Source of the DNA: Sphingomonas sp. PAMC26645
Lineage (GTDB): Bacteria; Pseudomonadota; Alphaproteobacteria; Sphingomonadales; Sphingomonadaceae
Assembly (NCBI RefSeq): GCF_004795835.1
Contig: NZ_CP039249.1
Span: forward strand, 2,827,001 to 2,891,000
Direction of reading: 5' to 3'
DNA: 64,000 bases
The notes under the pieces were generated by a model that did not search any database, was not told the DNA's origin, and saw only the letters and a program-made list of their open reading frames with translations. Shown here piece by piece: positions 7,694-18,100 of this stretch. A program made the translations under genes and the position numbers. How positions within the stretch are numbered: position 1 is the first letter of the stretch; every line of letters starts with the position of its first letter.

Positions 7694-8971
7694 ATGCACG
7701 ACATACGCCTGATCCGCGACGATCCCGCCGCCTTCGACGCCGCCCTCGCCAAGCGGGGTGTCGCACCGCAGTCCGCCTCGCTGGTGACGCTCGACGAGCA
7801 GCGCCGCGCGACGATCGCGGACTCGCAGACCGCGCAGACCCGCCGCAACGAACTGTCGAAGGCGATCGGCCAGGCCAAGGCGCAGAAGGACGAGGCCAAG
7901 GCGCAGGCGCTGATGGCCGAGGTCGCGAGCCTGAAGGAGGCGCTGCCCGCGCTGGAAGCCGACGAAGCGCGGCTCGGTGGCGAACTCCAGGCCATGCTGG
8001 CCGCGATCCCGAACCTTCCCGCAACCAACGTGCCCGAGGGCGGCAGCGAGGACGACAATGCGCTCGTCCACACGCGCGGCACGCCAACGACGTTCGCCTT
8101 CGCGGCGCGCGAGCATGACGCGATCGGTCCTGCGATCGGCCTCGATTTCGAGACCGGTGCGGCGATGTCGGGCGCGCGCTTCACGTTGGTCCGCGGGCCT
8201 GCCGCCAAGCTGCAACGCGCGCTTGGCCAGTTCATGCTCGATCATGTCGCCGACGCCGGTTTCGAGCAGGTCTCGCCGCCGTTGTTAGTCCGCGATGAGG
8301 CAGTGTTCGGCACCGGCCAGCTCCCGAAGTTCTCGGAGGACTTGTTCCGGACAACCGACGGCCGCTGGCTGATCCCGACCGCGGAGGTGAGCCTCACCAA
8401 CATCGTCCGCGAACAGATCCTCAGCGAAGCCGAACTGCCGTTGCGCTTCACCGCGCTGACGCCGTGCTTCCGTTCCGAGGCGGGCGCTGCGGGTCGCGAT
8501 ACGCGCGGCTACATCCGCCAGCATCAGTTCGACAAGGTCGAGATGGTCTCGATCGTCACCCCCGACATGTCCGAGGCCGAGCATGAGCGCATGACCGCGT
8601 GCGCGGAGGGCGTGCTCAACGCGTTGCAGCTACCGTTCAGGCGGATGCTCCTATGCACCGGCGATATGGGTTTCACCGCGGCACGCACGTACGATCTCGA
8701 AGTCTGGCTACCGGGCCAGGCGCGCTATCGCGAGATCAGCAGCGTCTCAACCTGCACCGACTTCCAGGCGCGCCGGATGAACGCGCGGTATCGGCCCGAG
8801 GGCGAGAAGGGCACGCGGTTCGTCCATACGCTCAACGGCTCGGCGCTCGCAGTCGGGCGGACGCTGGTCGCGGTGCTGGAGAATTATCAGCAGGAGGACG
8901 GCTCGGTCGCGGTTCCCGCCGTGCTCCAGCCGTATCTTGGCGGGCTGACCGTCCTGGAGCCGAAGCGCTGA
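7694..8971 (+). CDS. serS: Seryl-tRNA synthetase
   Basis: Charges tRNA-Ser (class II synthetase); also supplies Ser-tRNA for selenocysteine in organisms that use it. It has 425 residues. The N-terminal antiparallel coiled coil (about residues 30-100) binds the tRNA long arm. Class II motif 2 is in [18 protein letters not shown] and motif 3 in [18 protein letters not shown]. The start at 7694 ([14 protein letters not shown]) matches the family N-terminus, though no strong Shine-Dalgarno precedes it. Its TGA overlaps the ATG of surE by one base, so serS-surE-nlpD form a translationally coupled operon. Confidence 0.98.
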   Translation: MHDIRLIRDDPAAFDAALAKRGVAPQSASLVTLDEQRRATIADSQTAQTRRNELSKAIGQAKAQKDEAKAQALMAEVASLKEALPALEADEARLGGELQAMLAAIPNLPATNVPEGGSEDDNALVHTRGTPTTFAFAAREHDAIGPAIGLDFETGAAMSGARFTLVRGPAAKLQRALGQFMLDHVADAGFEQVSPPLLVRDEAVFGTGQLPKFSEDLFRTTDGRWLIPTAEVSLTNIVREQILSEAELPLRFTALTPCFRSEAGAAGRDTRGYIRQHQFDKVEMVSIVTPDMSEAEHERMTACAEGVLNALQLPFRRMLLCTGDMGFTAARTYDLEVWLPGQARYREISSVSTCTDFQARRMNARYRPEGEKGTRFVHTLNGSALAVGRTLVAVLENYQQEDGSVAVPAVLQPYLGGLTVLEPKR

Positions 8972-9735
8972 TGCGGATCCTGCTGACCAACGACGATGGC
9001 TATCATGCGCCCGGTCTCAAGGTGCTGGAAACGATCGCCCGGACCTTGTCCGACGACGTCTGGATCGTCGCACCCGCCGAGGAACAATCGGGCGCCGGGC
9101 ATTCGCTCACGCTGTCGCGGCCGATCCGGGTGCGGAAGCATGGCGAGAAGCGATATGCCGTCGCGGGCACGCCGACCGACGCGGTGATGATGGCACTCGC
9201 CAAGATCATGAAGGATTGTCCGCCCGACCTGATCCTGTCCGGCGTAAACCGGGGCGCGAACCTTGCGGAGGACGTTACCTATTCGGGCACAGTCTCGGCA
9301 GCGATGGAGGGCGCGCTGGGCGGCATCCGGTCGATCGCGCTGAGCCAGATCTACAGCCGCGAAGGCATGGGCGACAGCGTACCGTTCGAGGCCGCTGCCG
9401 CCTGGGGCGAGCGCGTTTTGCGGCCTCTGGTCGACGCACCATTGGCGCCGCGCACGCTGGTCAACGTCAACTTTCCCGCTGTCCCCGCTGATGCGGTGAA
9501 GGGCGTGCGCGTCGTCGGTCAGGGCTTCCGCGACTATGGCCGGTTGCAGATCGTCAGCAACACTGATCCACGCGGCTACGAATATCACTGGTTCGCGCTT
9601 GGCCGGACCGTCGAGACGCCGGCGCACGCTACCGATCTGGAAGCGACCGCGGCGGGGTACGTCTCGGTCACGCCGCTGCACCTCGACCTAACGCATTTCG
9701 AATCGATGGATATGCTGACGCAGGCCTATCGTTGA
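8971..9735 (+). CDS. surE: 5'/3'-nucleotidase SurE
   Basis: Survival protein SurE, a metal-dependent nucleoside monophosphate phosphatase. It has 254 residues and starts at the ATG sharing a base with the serS stop (TGATG). The opening [15 protein letters not shown] carries the metal-binding Asp pair D8/D9; SGVNRGANLAEDVTYSGT holds the conserved Asn and Ser of the site. The length is normal. In gammaproteobacteria surE is usually followed by pcm and nlpD; here nlpD follows directly, overlapping by one base, and no pcm is present between them. Confidence 0.97.
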   Translation: MRILLTNDDGYHAPGLKVLETIARTLSDDVWIVAPAEEQSGAGHSLTLSRPIRVRKHGEKRYAVAGTPTDAVMMALAKIMKDCPPDLILSGVNRGANLAEDVTYSGTVSAAMEGALGGIRSIALSQIYSREGMGDSVPFEAAAAWGERVLRPLVDAPLAPRTLVNVNFPAVPADAVKGVRVVGQGFRDYGRLQIVSNTDPRGYEYHWFALGRTVETPAHATDLEATAAGYVSVTPLHLDLTHFESMDMLTQAYR

Positions 9736-10883
9736 TGCGGCGTGCGGGCGTCCTGGTTCCACTGGCGACGCTCGTGCTGACCGCGTGCATTCCGCACGTC
9801 GATCGCCCCGCCGGCTACGGTAACCCGCCACAGCGTCCGTACCGCGATCCGCCGCCCCGCCGCGACAATCCGGCGCCTCCCCGTGACGATTCGCCGCGCG
9901 AGGATACGCCGCGTGACGACCGGCAGCCGCAGGACATTCCCGGACGTGACACGGGCGAGGTCACCACCCTGCCCGCCCCGCGCCCCGCCTGGGAGGCTCG
10001 CCCGGTCAGCGCCGATGCGAAGACGATTCCTGATACGACCTATGTCGTCCAGCCCGGCGATACGCTGAGCCGCGTGGTCGATCGCAGCGGTGCGAGCCTC
10101 GAAGCGATCGCGCGCGCGAACGACCTCGAATCACCCTATTCCATCCAAGCCGGCCAGCGGTTGCAGATCCCCGGCGGCCGCTATCACCAGGTCCGCCGCG
10201 GCGAGACCGGGATCGCGATCGCGCGCGCATACGGGGTCGAATGGTCGCGGATCGTAGCCGCCAACGCGCTCGTCGAACCCTACGTGCTCCGCGCCGACCA
10301 GCGTATCCAGATCCCTGGCGAGCCGAGCGGCGGCACCGCGAGCGCATCGGAACGCGCGCAGGCTTTCACGCTCGACATCGACGACATCCTGACCGGCGGC
10401 GAACCCGCGCTCGCCAGCAACCAGGCGCCGGCAAGACCGATCGCGACGCCACGGCGCGTGCTACCGTCGAACGCGGTCGTCACCGCGCCCGCGCGTCTCG
10501 CGAGCGGCGGGTTCCTGTGGCCGGTCGACGGCAAGGTCGTGAAGCGCTTCGGCCACGGCGCAAGCGGCGAACGCAACGACGGCATCAAGATCGCCGTACC
10601 GGTCTCGACACCGATCCATGCGGCCGCGGACGGCGTCGTCGCCTATGTCGGCGACGGCATCGCGGCGCTGGGCGGGCTGGTCATCATCAAGCACGGCGGC
10701 GGCTGGACGAGCGTCTATGGCCACGCGTCTAAGCTGCTCGTGCAACGCGGCCAGAGCGTCAAGCGAGGCCAGACGATCGCGCTGTCGGGCGACACCGGGT
10801 TCGCGGATCGACCCGAGCTGCACTTCGAACTGCGCAAGGGGCGCACCCCCGTCGATCCAACGTCGCAGTTGCCGCGAACGTGA
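9735..10883 (+). CDS. nlpD: NlpD-like lipoprotein: two LysM domains and a degenerate M23 domain
   Basis: Envelope lipoprotein predicted to activate septal amidases. It has 382 residues. The lipobox LTAC puts the lipidated cysteine at residue 18. A Pro/Arg/Asp-rich linker (to about residue 75) leads to LysM 1 ([13 protein letters not shown]...AGQRLQIP, about 98-143) and LysM 2 ([14 protein letters not shown]...QRIQIP, about 147-193). A C-terminal LytM/M23 domain follows (about 258-380). Its zinc motif is altered: NDGIKIA replaces the usual H-x-G-x-D, and PELHFE replaces HLHFE. As in E. coli NlpD, it is therefore probably non-catalytic. The start overlaps the surE stop (TGATG). The symbol is by architecture and neighbourhood. 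Confidence 0.9.
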   Translation: MRRAGVLVPLATLVLTACIPHVDRPAGYGNPPQRPYRDPPPRRDNPAPPRDDSPREDTPRDDRQPQDIPGRDTGEVTTLPAPRPAWEARPVSADAKTIPDTTYVVQPGDTLSRVVDRSGASLEAIARANDLESPYSIQAGQRLQIPGGRYHQVRRGETGIAIARAYGVEWSRIVAANALVEPYVLRADQRIQIPGEPSGGTASASERAQAFTLDIDDILTGGEPALASNQAPARPIATPRRVLPSNAVVTAPARLASGGFLWPVDGKVVKRFGHGASGERNDGIKIAVPVSTPIHAAADGVVAYVGDGIAALGGLVIIKHGGGWTSVYGHASKLLVQRGQSVKRGQTIALSGDTGFADRPELHFELRKGRTPVDPTSQLPRT

Positions 10884-10885
10884 TT

Positions 10886-10970
10886 CTCCCCTCCCGCTTG
10901 CGGGAGGGGTCGGGGGAGGGCATGGGGGCGAGGAAGCCCCTCCCCTAACCCCTCCCGCAAGCGGAAGGGG
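10886..10970. repeat. Family C inverted-arm repeat upstream of tyrS
   Basis: Left arm CCCCTCCCGC-ttgc-GGGAGGGG; right arm CCCCTCCCGC-aag-CGGAAGGGG, imperfect. The element ends 13 bp before the tyrS ATG, and its terminal AAGGGG is the only purine-rich, Shine-Dalgarno-like sequence there. Confidence 0.75.
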
Positions 10971-10983
10971 AACGAGACGCACC

Positions 10984-12207
10984 ATGACCTACCAGTCCGA
11001 CCTGCTCACCACGCTGACCTCGCGCGGCTATGTCCACCAGATGACCGACGCGGCCGCGCTCGATGCGCTGGCCGGCAAGCAGGTGGTGCCCGGCTATATC
11101 GGCTTCGATCCGACCGCGCCGTCGCTGCATGTCGGCAGCTTGGTCCAGATCATGCTGCTCCGCCGACTCCAGCAGACCGGGCACAAGCCGATCGTCCTGA
11201 TGGGCGGCGGCACCGGCAAGATCGGCGATCCTAGCTTCAAGGACGAAGCCCGGAAACTGCTCGGCGAGGACGGGATCAAGGCCAACGTCGCCTCGATCCG
11301 CCGCATCTTCGAACGCTTCCTGACCTTCGGTGATGGGCCCACGGACGCGGTGATGCTCGACAATGCCGAGTGGCTCGACGCGCTTGAATATATCCCGTTC
11401 CTGCGCGACGTCGGCCAGCATTTCTCGGTCAACCGGATGCTCGCGTTCGACTCGGTCAAGCTCCGCCTCGACCGCGAACAGTCGCTGAGCTTCCTCGAAT
11501 TTAACTACATGATCCTGCAGGCCTACGACTTCCTCGAACTGTCGCGCCGCGCCGAGTGCCGGTTGCAGATGGGCGGATCGGATCAATGGGGCAACATCGT
11601 CAACGGCATCGAACTGTCGCGCCGGATGGATTCGACCGAGGTCTACGGCGTCACCACCCCGCTGATTACCACGGCGGATGGCGGCAAGATGGGCAAGACG
11701 ATGTCGGGCGCGGTCTGGCTGCACGAGGATCAGCTGCCACACTTCGATTACTGGCAGTTCTGGCGCAACACCGACGATCGCGACGTCGGCCGTTTCCTGA
11801 AGCTGTTCACCGACCTCCCGCTCGACGAGATCGCGCGTCTCGAAGCGCTCGAAGGCGCGGAGATCAACGCCGCCAAGATCGTGCTCGCCAACGAAGCGAC
11901 CGCGATGTGCCGCGGTCGCGATGCCGCCGAACAGGCCGCCGAGACTGCGCGGAAGACGTTCGAGGAAGGCGCGTCGGGCGATTCGCTGCCGAGCTACGCC
12001 GTTTCCGGTGGGTCGATCGGTGTCGTCGAAGCGCTGGTGGGACTGGGCTTCGTCGCCTCCAATGGCGAGGCGCGACGGAAGATCGCCGAGGGCGCGGTGC
12101 GTGTCGATGGCGAGGCCGTCCGCGAGCCGACCACCAGCATCGACGTCGCGTCGCCCGTCCGGCTTAGCCTCGGCAAGAAACGACATGGAATGCTAACCCC
12201 CTCGTAA
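10984..12207 (+). CDS. tyrS: Tyrosyl-tRNA synthetase
   Basis: Class I synthetase, 407 residues. The HIGH-type motif is HVGS in [13 protein letters not shown] (about residues 41-53). The KMSKS loop reads KMGKT in [12 protein letters not shown], a common bacterial variant. GGSDQWGNI is the tyrosine-binding signature. The C-terminal S4-like RNA-binding domain (about 340-400) contains [21 protein letters not shown] begin at the ATG at 10984 (MTYQSDLL); upstream in-frame sequence runs through the family C repeat and nlpD and is not part of this protein. The ribosome-binding site seems to be supplied by the end of that repeat. Confidence 0.98.
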   Translation: MTYQSDLLTTLTSRGYVHQMTDAAALDALAGKQVVPGYIGFDPTAPSLHVGSLVQIMLLRRLQQTGHKPIVLMGGGTGKIGDPSFKDEARKLLGEDGIKANVASIRRIFERFLTFGDGPTDAVMLDNAEWLDALEYIPFLRDVGQHFSVNRMLAFDSVKLRLDREQSLSFLEFNYMILQAYDFLELSRRAECRLQMGGSDQWGNIVNGIELSRRMDSTEVYGVTTPLITTADGGKMGKTMSGAVWLHEDQLPHFDYWQFWRNTDDRDVGRFLKLFTDLPLDEIARLEALEGAEINAAKIVLANEATAMCRGRDAAEQAAETARKTFEEGASGDSLPSYAVSGGSIGVVEALVGLGFVASNGEARRKIAEGAVRVDGEAVREPTTSIDVASPVRLSLGKKRHGMLTPS

Positions 12208-12314
12208 TAGAGGCATTCTCGTTTCGAAGAACGTCGCGTTAAGTATCACCGTTCGTATCGGGTTCACGCCACGCGCCGTACACAGGCGGGATGGTTATTC
12301 CAGGGGAGCGATCG

Positions 12315-12632
12315 ATGCCACGCTACGCAATGGCCGTTCGCGATGCGCGCGGCGAGCCCCGCGACGAAGTCATGCACCGCACGCATGCGCTCGACGGCGA
12401 CGATCGCATGGTCAAGCTGGTGCTGGTCAACATGTCCGCCAACGGCCTGATGGCACGGTGCGACGGCGATCCGGCCGCGGGTGATCGATTGCGGATTCGC
12501 CTGCCGATCTTCGGCTATGTCGACGCGGTCGTGCGCTGGTCGCTTGGCGGTCGGATCGGCTGCGAGCTCGAACGGACGATCCCGCTCGCCGAGTATTACA
12601 CGATGCTCACGGTGATGATCCGCAACAGCTGA
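12315..12632 (+). CDS. PilZ-domain protein, small
   Basis: A 105-residue protein with a PilZ fold signature: N-x-S-x-x-G at residues 39-44 (NMSANG) followed by LMARCDG. RGEPR at residues 12-16 could supply the RxxxR half at the right distance (23 residues before Asn39, against 24 in the PilZ protein at 4746-5165). The ATG at 12315 follows GGGGAGC; an in-frame ATG at 12291 is less well placed. It is monocistronic between tyrS and the convergent recG, with 4 bp between the stops. Binding of c-di-GMP is plausible but less certain than for the first copy. Confidence 0.78.
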   Translation: MPRYAMAVRDARGEPRDEVMHRTHALDGDDRMVKLVLVNMSANGLMARCDGDPAAGDRLRIRLPIFGYVDAVVRWSLGGRIGCELERTIPLAEYYTMLTVMIRNS

Positions 12633-12636
12633 CGGC

Positions 12637-14688
12637 TCAGCCGGAGCGGAGCAGCGCCACGCCGGCGTCGCGATCGAACAGGTATAGGGCTGTCCTCGCC
12701 GCCTGCCCTCTCGGTCCCTCCAGTCCACCGTCACGATCGATCAGCAGCCGCGCGTCGTCGTGCGCGCATTGCAGCAGGTCGGCCATCATGTCCGGCGTCG
12801 CGAGCCGGAACGCCATCTCGCCCGATTGCTTGGTGCCGAGCAGTTCGCCTGCACCGCGGAGGCGGAGGTCCTCCTCGGCGATACGGAAACCGTCGTTCGT
12901 CTCGCGCATCAGCGCGAGGCGCGCGCGGGATGTCTCGCTGAGCGACGATCCGCGCATCAGCAGGCAGATCGAACGGCCGGTGCCGCGCCCCACCCGTCCG
13001 CGGAGCTGGTGGAGCTGGGCGAGGCCGAAGCGGTCGGCGTGCTCGATCACGATCAGGGTCGCGTTGGGAACGTCGACGCCGACCTCGATCACAGTGGTAG
13101 CGACGAGGACGGACGTGCGGGCTGCGGAGAACTCGGCCATCACCGCGTCCTTCTCCGCAGGCTTCATGCGGCCGTGGACGAGCGCCACCTTGTCGCCGAA
13201 GCGGGCACGCAGCGTCTCCGCGCGCATTTCGGCGGCGGCGAGGTCGCTTTTCTCGCTCTCCTCGACCAGCGGGCACACCCAGTATGCCTGCCCGCCATCC
13301 GCCAGATGCCGGCCGAGGGCGTTGACCACGTCGTCGAGGCGGTCCTCAGAGATCACGCGCGTCTCGATCGGCTGGCGGCCCGGCGGCATCTCGTCGAGAC
13401 GGCTGACGTCCATTTCGCCGTATTGCGCGAGCGTCAGCGTGCGCGGGATCGGCGTCGCGGTCATCGCGAGCAGGTGCGGCGGCGCGACACCCTTGGCCTG
13501 CAATGTCATCCGCTGCGCGACGCCGAAGCGGTGCTGCTCGTCCACTACGACGAGCCCCAGGTCCTTGTACCCGACCGCATCCTGGAAGATCGCGTGCGTG
13601 CCGACGAGGATGTCGATCTCCCCGCTCGCCAGCGCCATAAGGGTCGCCTCGCGCACGCGGCCCTTGTCGCGACCGGTCAGCACGCCGATCTCGATCGGCA
13701 GGCCGGCGAGCGTCTTTCTCAGCGTCTCGTAATGCTGGCGCGCGAGGATCTCGGTCGGCGCGAGCATTGCCGCCTGTGCGCCTGCCTCGACCGCGATCAG
13801 CATCGCCATCGCCGCGACCAGCGTCTTGCCCGAGCCGACGTCGCCTTGCAGCAGCCGCAGCATCGGCGCGGTCTGCGCGAGATCGCCCTCGATCTCGCCG
13901 ACCGTCCGCGATTGCGCGCCGGTCAGCGTATAGGGGAGTTTAAGCAGGTCGCGCAGCCGGCCGTCGCCTTGCAATGCCCGCCCCCGCCGCTTGCGGGTAT
14001 CCGCGCGGACGACCGTCATCGCGAGCTGGTTCGCGAACACCTCGTCATAGGCGAGCCGTTCGCGCGCCTTTGCGTCCGACGGGTCGGCGTGGATGCGCTC
14101 CAGCGACTCGTGCCACCCCGGCCATTCGCGTTTCGCCTTGAGGCCGGGCTCGATCCACTCGGGCAGGTCGGGCGCGCGCGCGACCGCCTGTGTGGTCATC
14201 GCCGCCAGTCGCCGCGACGTGAGGCCTTCCGACAGCGGATAGATCGGCTCGCGTTCGCGCAACTCCTCGTCGGGTTCGACGATGTCGGGATGGACAATCT
14301 GCAATTCCTGGCCGTATTCGTCGAGCCGCCCCGAGATACGCTTTGCCTCGCCGATCGGCAGCAGCTTCTTCGCCCAGCCAGAGCTGCCGCCGAAGAAGAC
14401 GAGGCTGACGTAATTGCCGTGCTCGTCAGTCGCTTGCACGCGCGTGGGGCCGCGCCCCGCGCTGATCTTGTAGTCGCGCGGGGTTAGCGTGATTGTGATG
14501 ATCCGCCCGGCGTCGCTCGACATCAGCTCGGAGCGCGGCAGACGATCGACGTAGCCGGTCGGCAGATGGAAGGCGACGTCGACGACGCGCGCGAGCCCTA
14601 GCCGGTCGAGCGGCTTGGCGAGCGCAGGCCCTACCCCTTTCAGGACGAGGGTTTCGGCGAACAGCGGATTGAGGATTTCGGGTCGCAT
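12637..14688 (-). CDS. recG: ATP-dependent DNA helicase RecG
   Basis: Branch-migration helicase that remodels stalled forks and Holliday junctions. It has 683 residues. The N-terminal wedge/OB region is about residues 1-240 (ETLVLKGVGPALAKPLDRLG is the RecG hallmark). Walker A is LLQGDVGSGKTLVAAM, the DExH box is VVVDEQHRFGV, motif III is MTATPIPRTL, and the second helicase lobe includes QLRGRVGRG. The start is the ATG at 14688, with GGAGCAG 9 nt upstream. The same frame stays open back into a repeat, but that part is not RecG. sdhE diverges 72 bp away. Confidence 0.97.
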   Translation of the reverse strand: MRPEILNPLFAETLVLKGVGPALAKPLDRLGLARVVDVAFHLPTGYVDRLPRSELMSSDAGRIITITLTPRDYKISAGRGPTRVQATDEHGNYVSLVFFGGSSGWAKKLLPIGEAKRISGRLDEYGQELQIVHPDIVEPDEELREREPIYPLSEGLTSRRLAAMTTQAVARAPDLPEWIEPGLKAKREWPGWHESLERIHADPSDAKARERLAYDEVFANQLAMTVVRADTRKRRGRALQGDGRLRDLLKLPYTLTGAQSRTVGEIEGDLAQTAPMLRLLQGDVGSGKTLVAAMAMLIAVEAGAQAAMLAPTEILARQHYETLRKTLAGLPIEIGVLTGRDKGRVREATLMALASGEIDILVGTHAIFQDAVGYKDLGLVVVDEQHRFGVAQRMTLQAKGVAPPHLLAMTATPIPRTLTLAQYGEMDVSRLDEMPPGRQPIETRVISEDRLDDVVNALGRHLADGGQAYWVCPLVEESEKSDLAAAEMRAETLRARFGDKVALVHGRMKPAEKDAVMAEFSAARTSVLVATTVIEVGVDVPNATLIVIEHADRFGLAQLHQLRGRVGRGTGRSICLLMRGSSLSETSRARLALMRETNDGFRIAEEDLRLRGAGELLGTKQSGEMAFRLATPDMMADLLQCAHDDARLLIDRDGGLEGPRGQAARTALYLFDRDAGVALLRSG

Positions 14689-14760
14689 GACTATCTGCTC
14701 CATATAGCCAAGCCGACGCCCGCCGCCAGCGGTCGCCGGTCTATCGGCGTTGGAGATACG

Positions 14761-15027
14761 ATGGATCACGAAACCCGCCTCAAGCGCCTCGGCTTTCGCA
14801 GCTCGCACCGCGGCACGCGCGAAGCCGACATGATGATCGGCGGCTTCTTCGCGACCTATGGCCGGACGTGGACGCCGGAAGAGCTCGACTGGTTCGAGGC
14901 GCTGCTGGAGGAACAGGATGTCGACATCATGGGCTGGGCGATCGGTTCGATCGTGTGCCCGCCCGAATGGGACGGCCCGATGATGCAGGCGATGCGCGAC
15001 ATCAACTACGTGACGGTCGTGAAGTAA
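14761..15027 (+). CDS. sdhE: FAD assembly factor SdhE
   Basis: Small factor that promotes covalent attachment of FAD to the succinate dehydrogenase flavoprotein. It has 88 residues. The essential RGxxE motif is at residues 17-21 (RGTRE), within RSSHRGTREADMMIGGF. WTPEELDWFEALLEEQD and the WAIGSIVCPPEWDGP segment are also typical. GGAG precedes the ATG. It is divergent from recG and upstream of mfd, with a family C repeat between. The sdh genes themselves are not in this window. Confidence 0.95.
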   Translation: MDHETRLKRLGFRSSHRGTREADMMIGGFFATYGRTWTPEELDWFEALLEEQDVDIMGWAIGSIVCPPEWDGPMMQAMRDINYVTVVK

Positions 15028-15033
15028 CGCACT

Positions 15034-15132
15034 CCCTCTCCCCTCCGGGGAGAGGGCCGGGGTGAGGGGCAGCCAAGCAGCGCAGCGCCCGGAACAGCCC
15101 CTCACCCAACCCTCTCCCCGACGGGGAGAGGG
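15034..15132. repeat. Family C inverted-arm repeat between sdhE and mfd
   Basis: Arms CCCTCTCCCC-tcc-GGGGAGAGGG and CCCTCTCCCC-gac-GGGGAGAGGG, each a hairpin, joined by a GGTGAGGGGC...GCCCCTCACC inverted stretch. The element ends 13 bp before the mfd ATG, just ahead of its AGGA. Confidence 0.88.
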
Positions 15133-15145
15133 CTTTAGGAAGCCA

Positions 15146-18100
15146 ATGCCAGACCTCAAGACGATCCTCTCCGCGACGAGCCCGCTGATCCTCTCGGGCG
15201 TGCCGTCCGGCTTCCAGCCGTCGCTGCTGGCCGACCTCGCGCGCGCCGCGAAGACGCGCGCGGTGTTCATCGCGCCCGACGATGCGGCGATGCGCGCGGT
15301 CGCCTCGACCGCGGCGTATTTCGCGCCCGATCTCGAAGTGCTGAGCTTCCCGGCCTGGGACTGCCTGCCCTACGACCGCGCCTCGCCGACGCTCCGCATC
15401 ATGGCCGAGCGCGTCGCGGCGCTGCAACGCCTGCAAGGCAAGCCCAAGGGTCCGCAACTCCTGCTGACGACCGCAAACGCAGCGACGCAGCGCGTCCTCA
15501 CCCCGTTCCGCATCCGCCAGCTCGTCGCGCGGCTCGCGCCCGGCGAACGGATCGGCCGCGACAAGCTCGCCATGCTGCTCCAGGCGAACGGCTACGTCCG
15601 CACCGACACCGTCCACGACCAGGGCGAATATGCGGTGCGCGGCGGGATCATCGATCTCTATCCGTCGGGCGAAGACCATGCGCTGCGACTCGATTTCTTC
15701 GGCGACGAGATCGAGAGCGTCCGCACCTTCGACGCGGCGGACCAGCGCACCACCGGCCGGATCGATGGCTTCGTCCTGCTCCCCGCCTCCGAGGCTTTGC
15801 TCGACGAGGACTCGATCAAGCGCTTCCGTACCCGCTACCGCGACGCGTTCGGCGCGACCGCGACCGGCGATCCGATGTACCAAGCGATCTCCGAAGGCCG
15901 GCGAATCGCGGGCATGGAGCATTGGCTGCCGCTGTTCGAGGAGAAGATGGCGACGCTGTTCGACCATCTCGGCGCCGATGACGTCGTCGTGCGCGACAAT
16001 GGCGTCGCGGCGGCGGTGGAAAGCCGGCTCGAATCGATCGCCGACTATTACGAGAATCGCAAACGCGCGGAGGCCGCCCAGCCCGGCAGTTACCGCCCGA
16101 TGCCCGCCAAGGCGCTGTACCTCGACGCACAGGAATGGTCCGGCGGCGTCGAGGCGTTCGCGGCGCACATCACCTCGCCGTTCCACGAACCGCCGAGCGA
16201 CACCGTGCTCGACTTCGACGTCGACGGCCCGCGCGATTTCGGTCCTGAGCGTGCCGCGCAGGCGAACATCTACGAAGCCGTCGCCGATCACGTCGAGAAG
16301 CTCCGGAAGCAAGGTCGCAGGCCGATCCTCGCCAGCTACTCGATCGGCGCGCGTGAACGCCTGGGGAGCCTGCTCGCCGACCACGGCATGAAGGGAGGTA
16401 AACACGCGGAGACCTGGCAGGAGGCGCTCGGCATCGCCGACACTGCGCGCAGCTTCGGCGTCGCGCTGATCGTCCTGCCGCTCGATCACGGCTTCACCGC
16501 ACCGGGGATCGCCGTCCTCACCGAGCAGGACATGCTCGGCGACCGGCTCGTCCACCGCAAGAAGCGCAAGAAATCTGCCGACGCGTTCCTCGCCGAATTG
16601 GCGACGCTGACGCCGGGCGATCTGGTCGTCCACACCGAGCACGGCATCGGGCGGTACGAAGGCCTGACCTCGATCCCCGTGGGTCAGAGCCCACACGACT
16701 GTGTCGCGCTAAGCTATGCCGGCGGCGACAAGCTGTACGTCCCGGTCGAGAATATCGACGTCCTCTCGCGCTACGGCTCGTCGGAGGAAGGCGCGACGCT
16801 CGACCGTCTCGGCGGCGAAGGCTGGCAGCGTCGCAAGTCGAAGATGAAGGAGCGGATCCGCGAGATCGCCGGCGAACTCATCGCGACCGCCGCCGAACGC
16901 GCGCTGCATCCGGGCGACGTGCTCGAACCCGATGCAAGCGGCTATCCGAGCTTCGTCGACCGCTTCCCGTACGAGGAAACCGAGGACCAGGACCGCGCGA
17001 TCGAGGACGTGCTCGGCGATCTGGCGGCGGGCAAACCGATGGACCGCTTGGTCGTCGGCGACGTCGGCTTTGGCAAGACCGAAGTCGCGCTACGGGCCGC
17101 GTTCGTCGCGGCGATGGGCGGCAAGCAGGTCGCGATCGTCTGCCCTACGACGCTGCTCGCACGCCAGCACTACAACAACTTCGTTGCCCGCTTCGAAGGC
17201 TTCCCGATGAACATGGGCCGGCTGTCGCGGCTCGTCACCGCGAGCGAAGCCAAGGCGACCAAGGAGGGGCTGGCGAACGGCACGATAGATGTCGTCATCG
17301 GCACGCATGCGCTGCTCGCGAAGAATATCGACTTCAAGCGGCTCGGGCTGGTGGTAGTCGACGAGGAACAGCGGTTCGGCGTGACGCACAAGGAGCGGCT
17401 CAAGGCGCTGCGGGCGGACGTCCACATGCTGACGCTGACCGCCACGCCGATCCCGCGCACGCTGCAGATGGCGATGTCGGGCATCCGCGAGCTGTCGGTG
17501 ATCCAGACCCCGCCGGTCGATCGCCTCGCCGTGCGGACGTACATCATGCCGTTCGATCCGGTCGTGCTGCGCGAGGCGTTGCTGCGCGAGCATTACCGCG
17601 GCGGCCAGAGCTTCGTCGTCACGCCGCGCGTGGCAGATCTGCCCGAGATCGAGGATTTTCTGCGCGAACAGGTGCCCGAGATCCGCTTCGTCGTCGCACA
17701 CGGCCAGATGTCGCCGACCGAGGTCGAGGAGCGCATGTCCGCGTTCTACGACAAGAAGTTCGAGGTGCTCGTCTCGACCACGATCATCGAGAGCGGGATC
17801 GACATCGCCTCCGCCAACACGATGATCGTCCACCGCGCCGACCGCTTCGGCCTAGCGCAATTGTATCAGCTACGTGGTCGTGTCGGCCGGTCGAAGACGC
17901 GGGCGTACGCGTATCTGGTGACGCCGCCCGAACGCCAGATGACGGTGACGGCGGAGAAGCGGCTGAAGGTGCTGTCCGATCTCGATTCGCTCGGCGCCGG
18001 TTTCCAGCTGGCGAGCCACGATCTCGATATCCGCGGTGCGGGCAACATGCTCGGCGACGAGCAGACCGGGCATATCAAGGAGGTCGGCTTCGAACTCTAC

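Noticed and set aside
8599..8970. A longer N-terminus for SurE overlapping serS
   Set aside because: Known SurE proteins start at [10 protein letters not shown]; the upstream frame is a shadow of serS.
14689..15270. An upstream extension of recG reaching into the mfd 5' end
   Set aside because: The frame crosses a family C repeat and the sdhE gene on the other strand; true RecG homology begins at the ATG at 14688.
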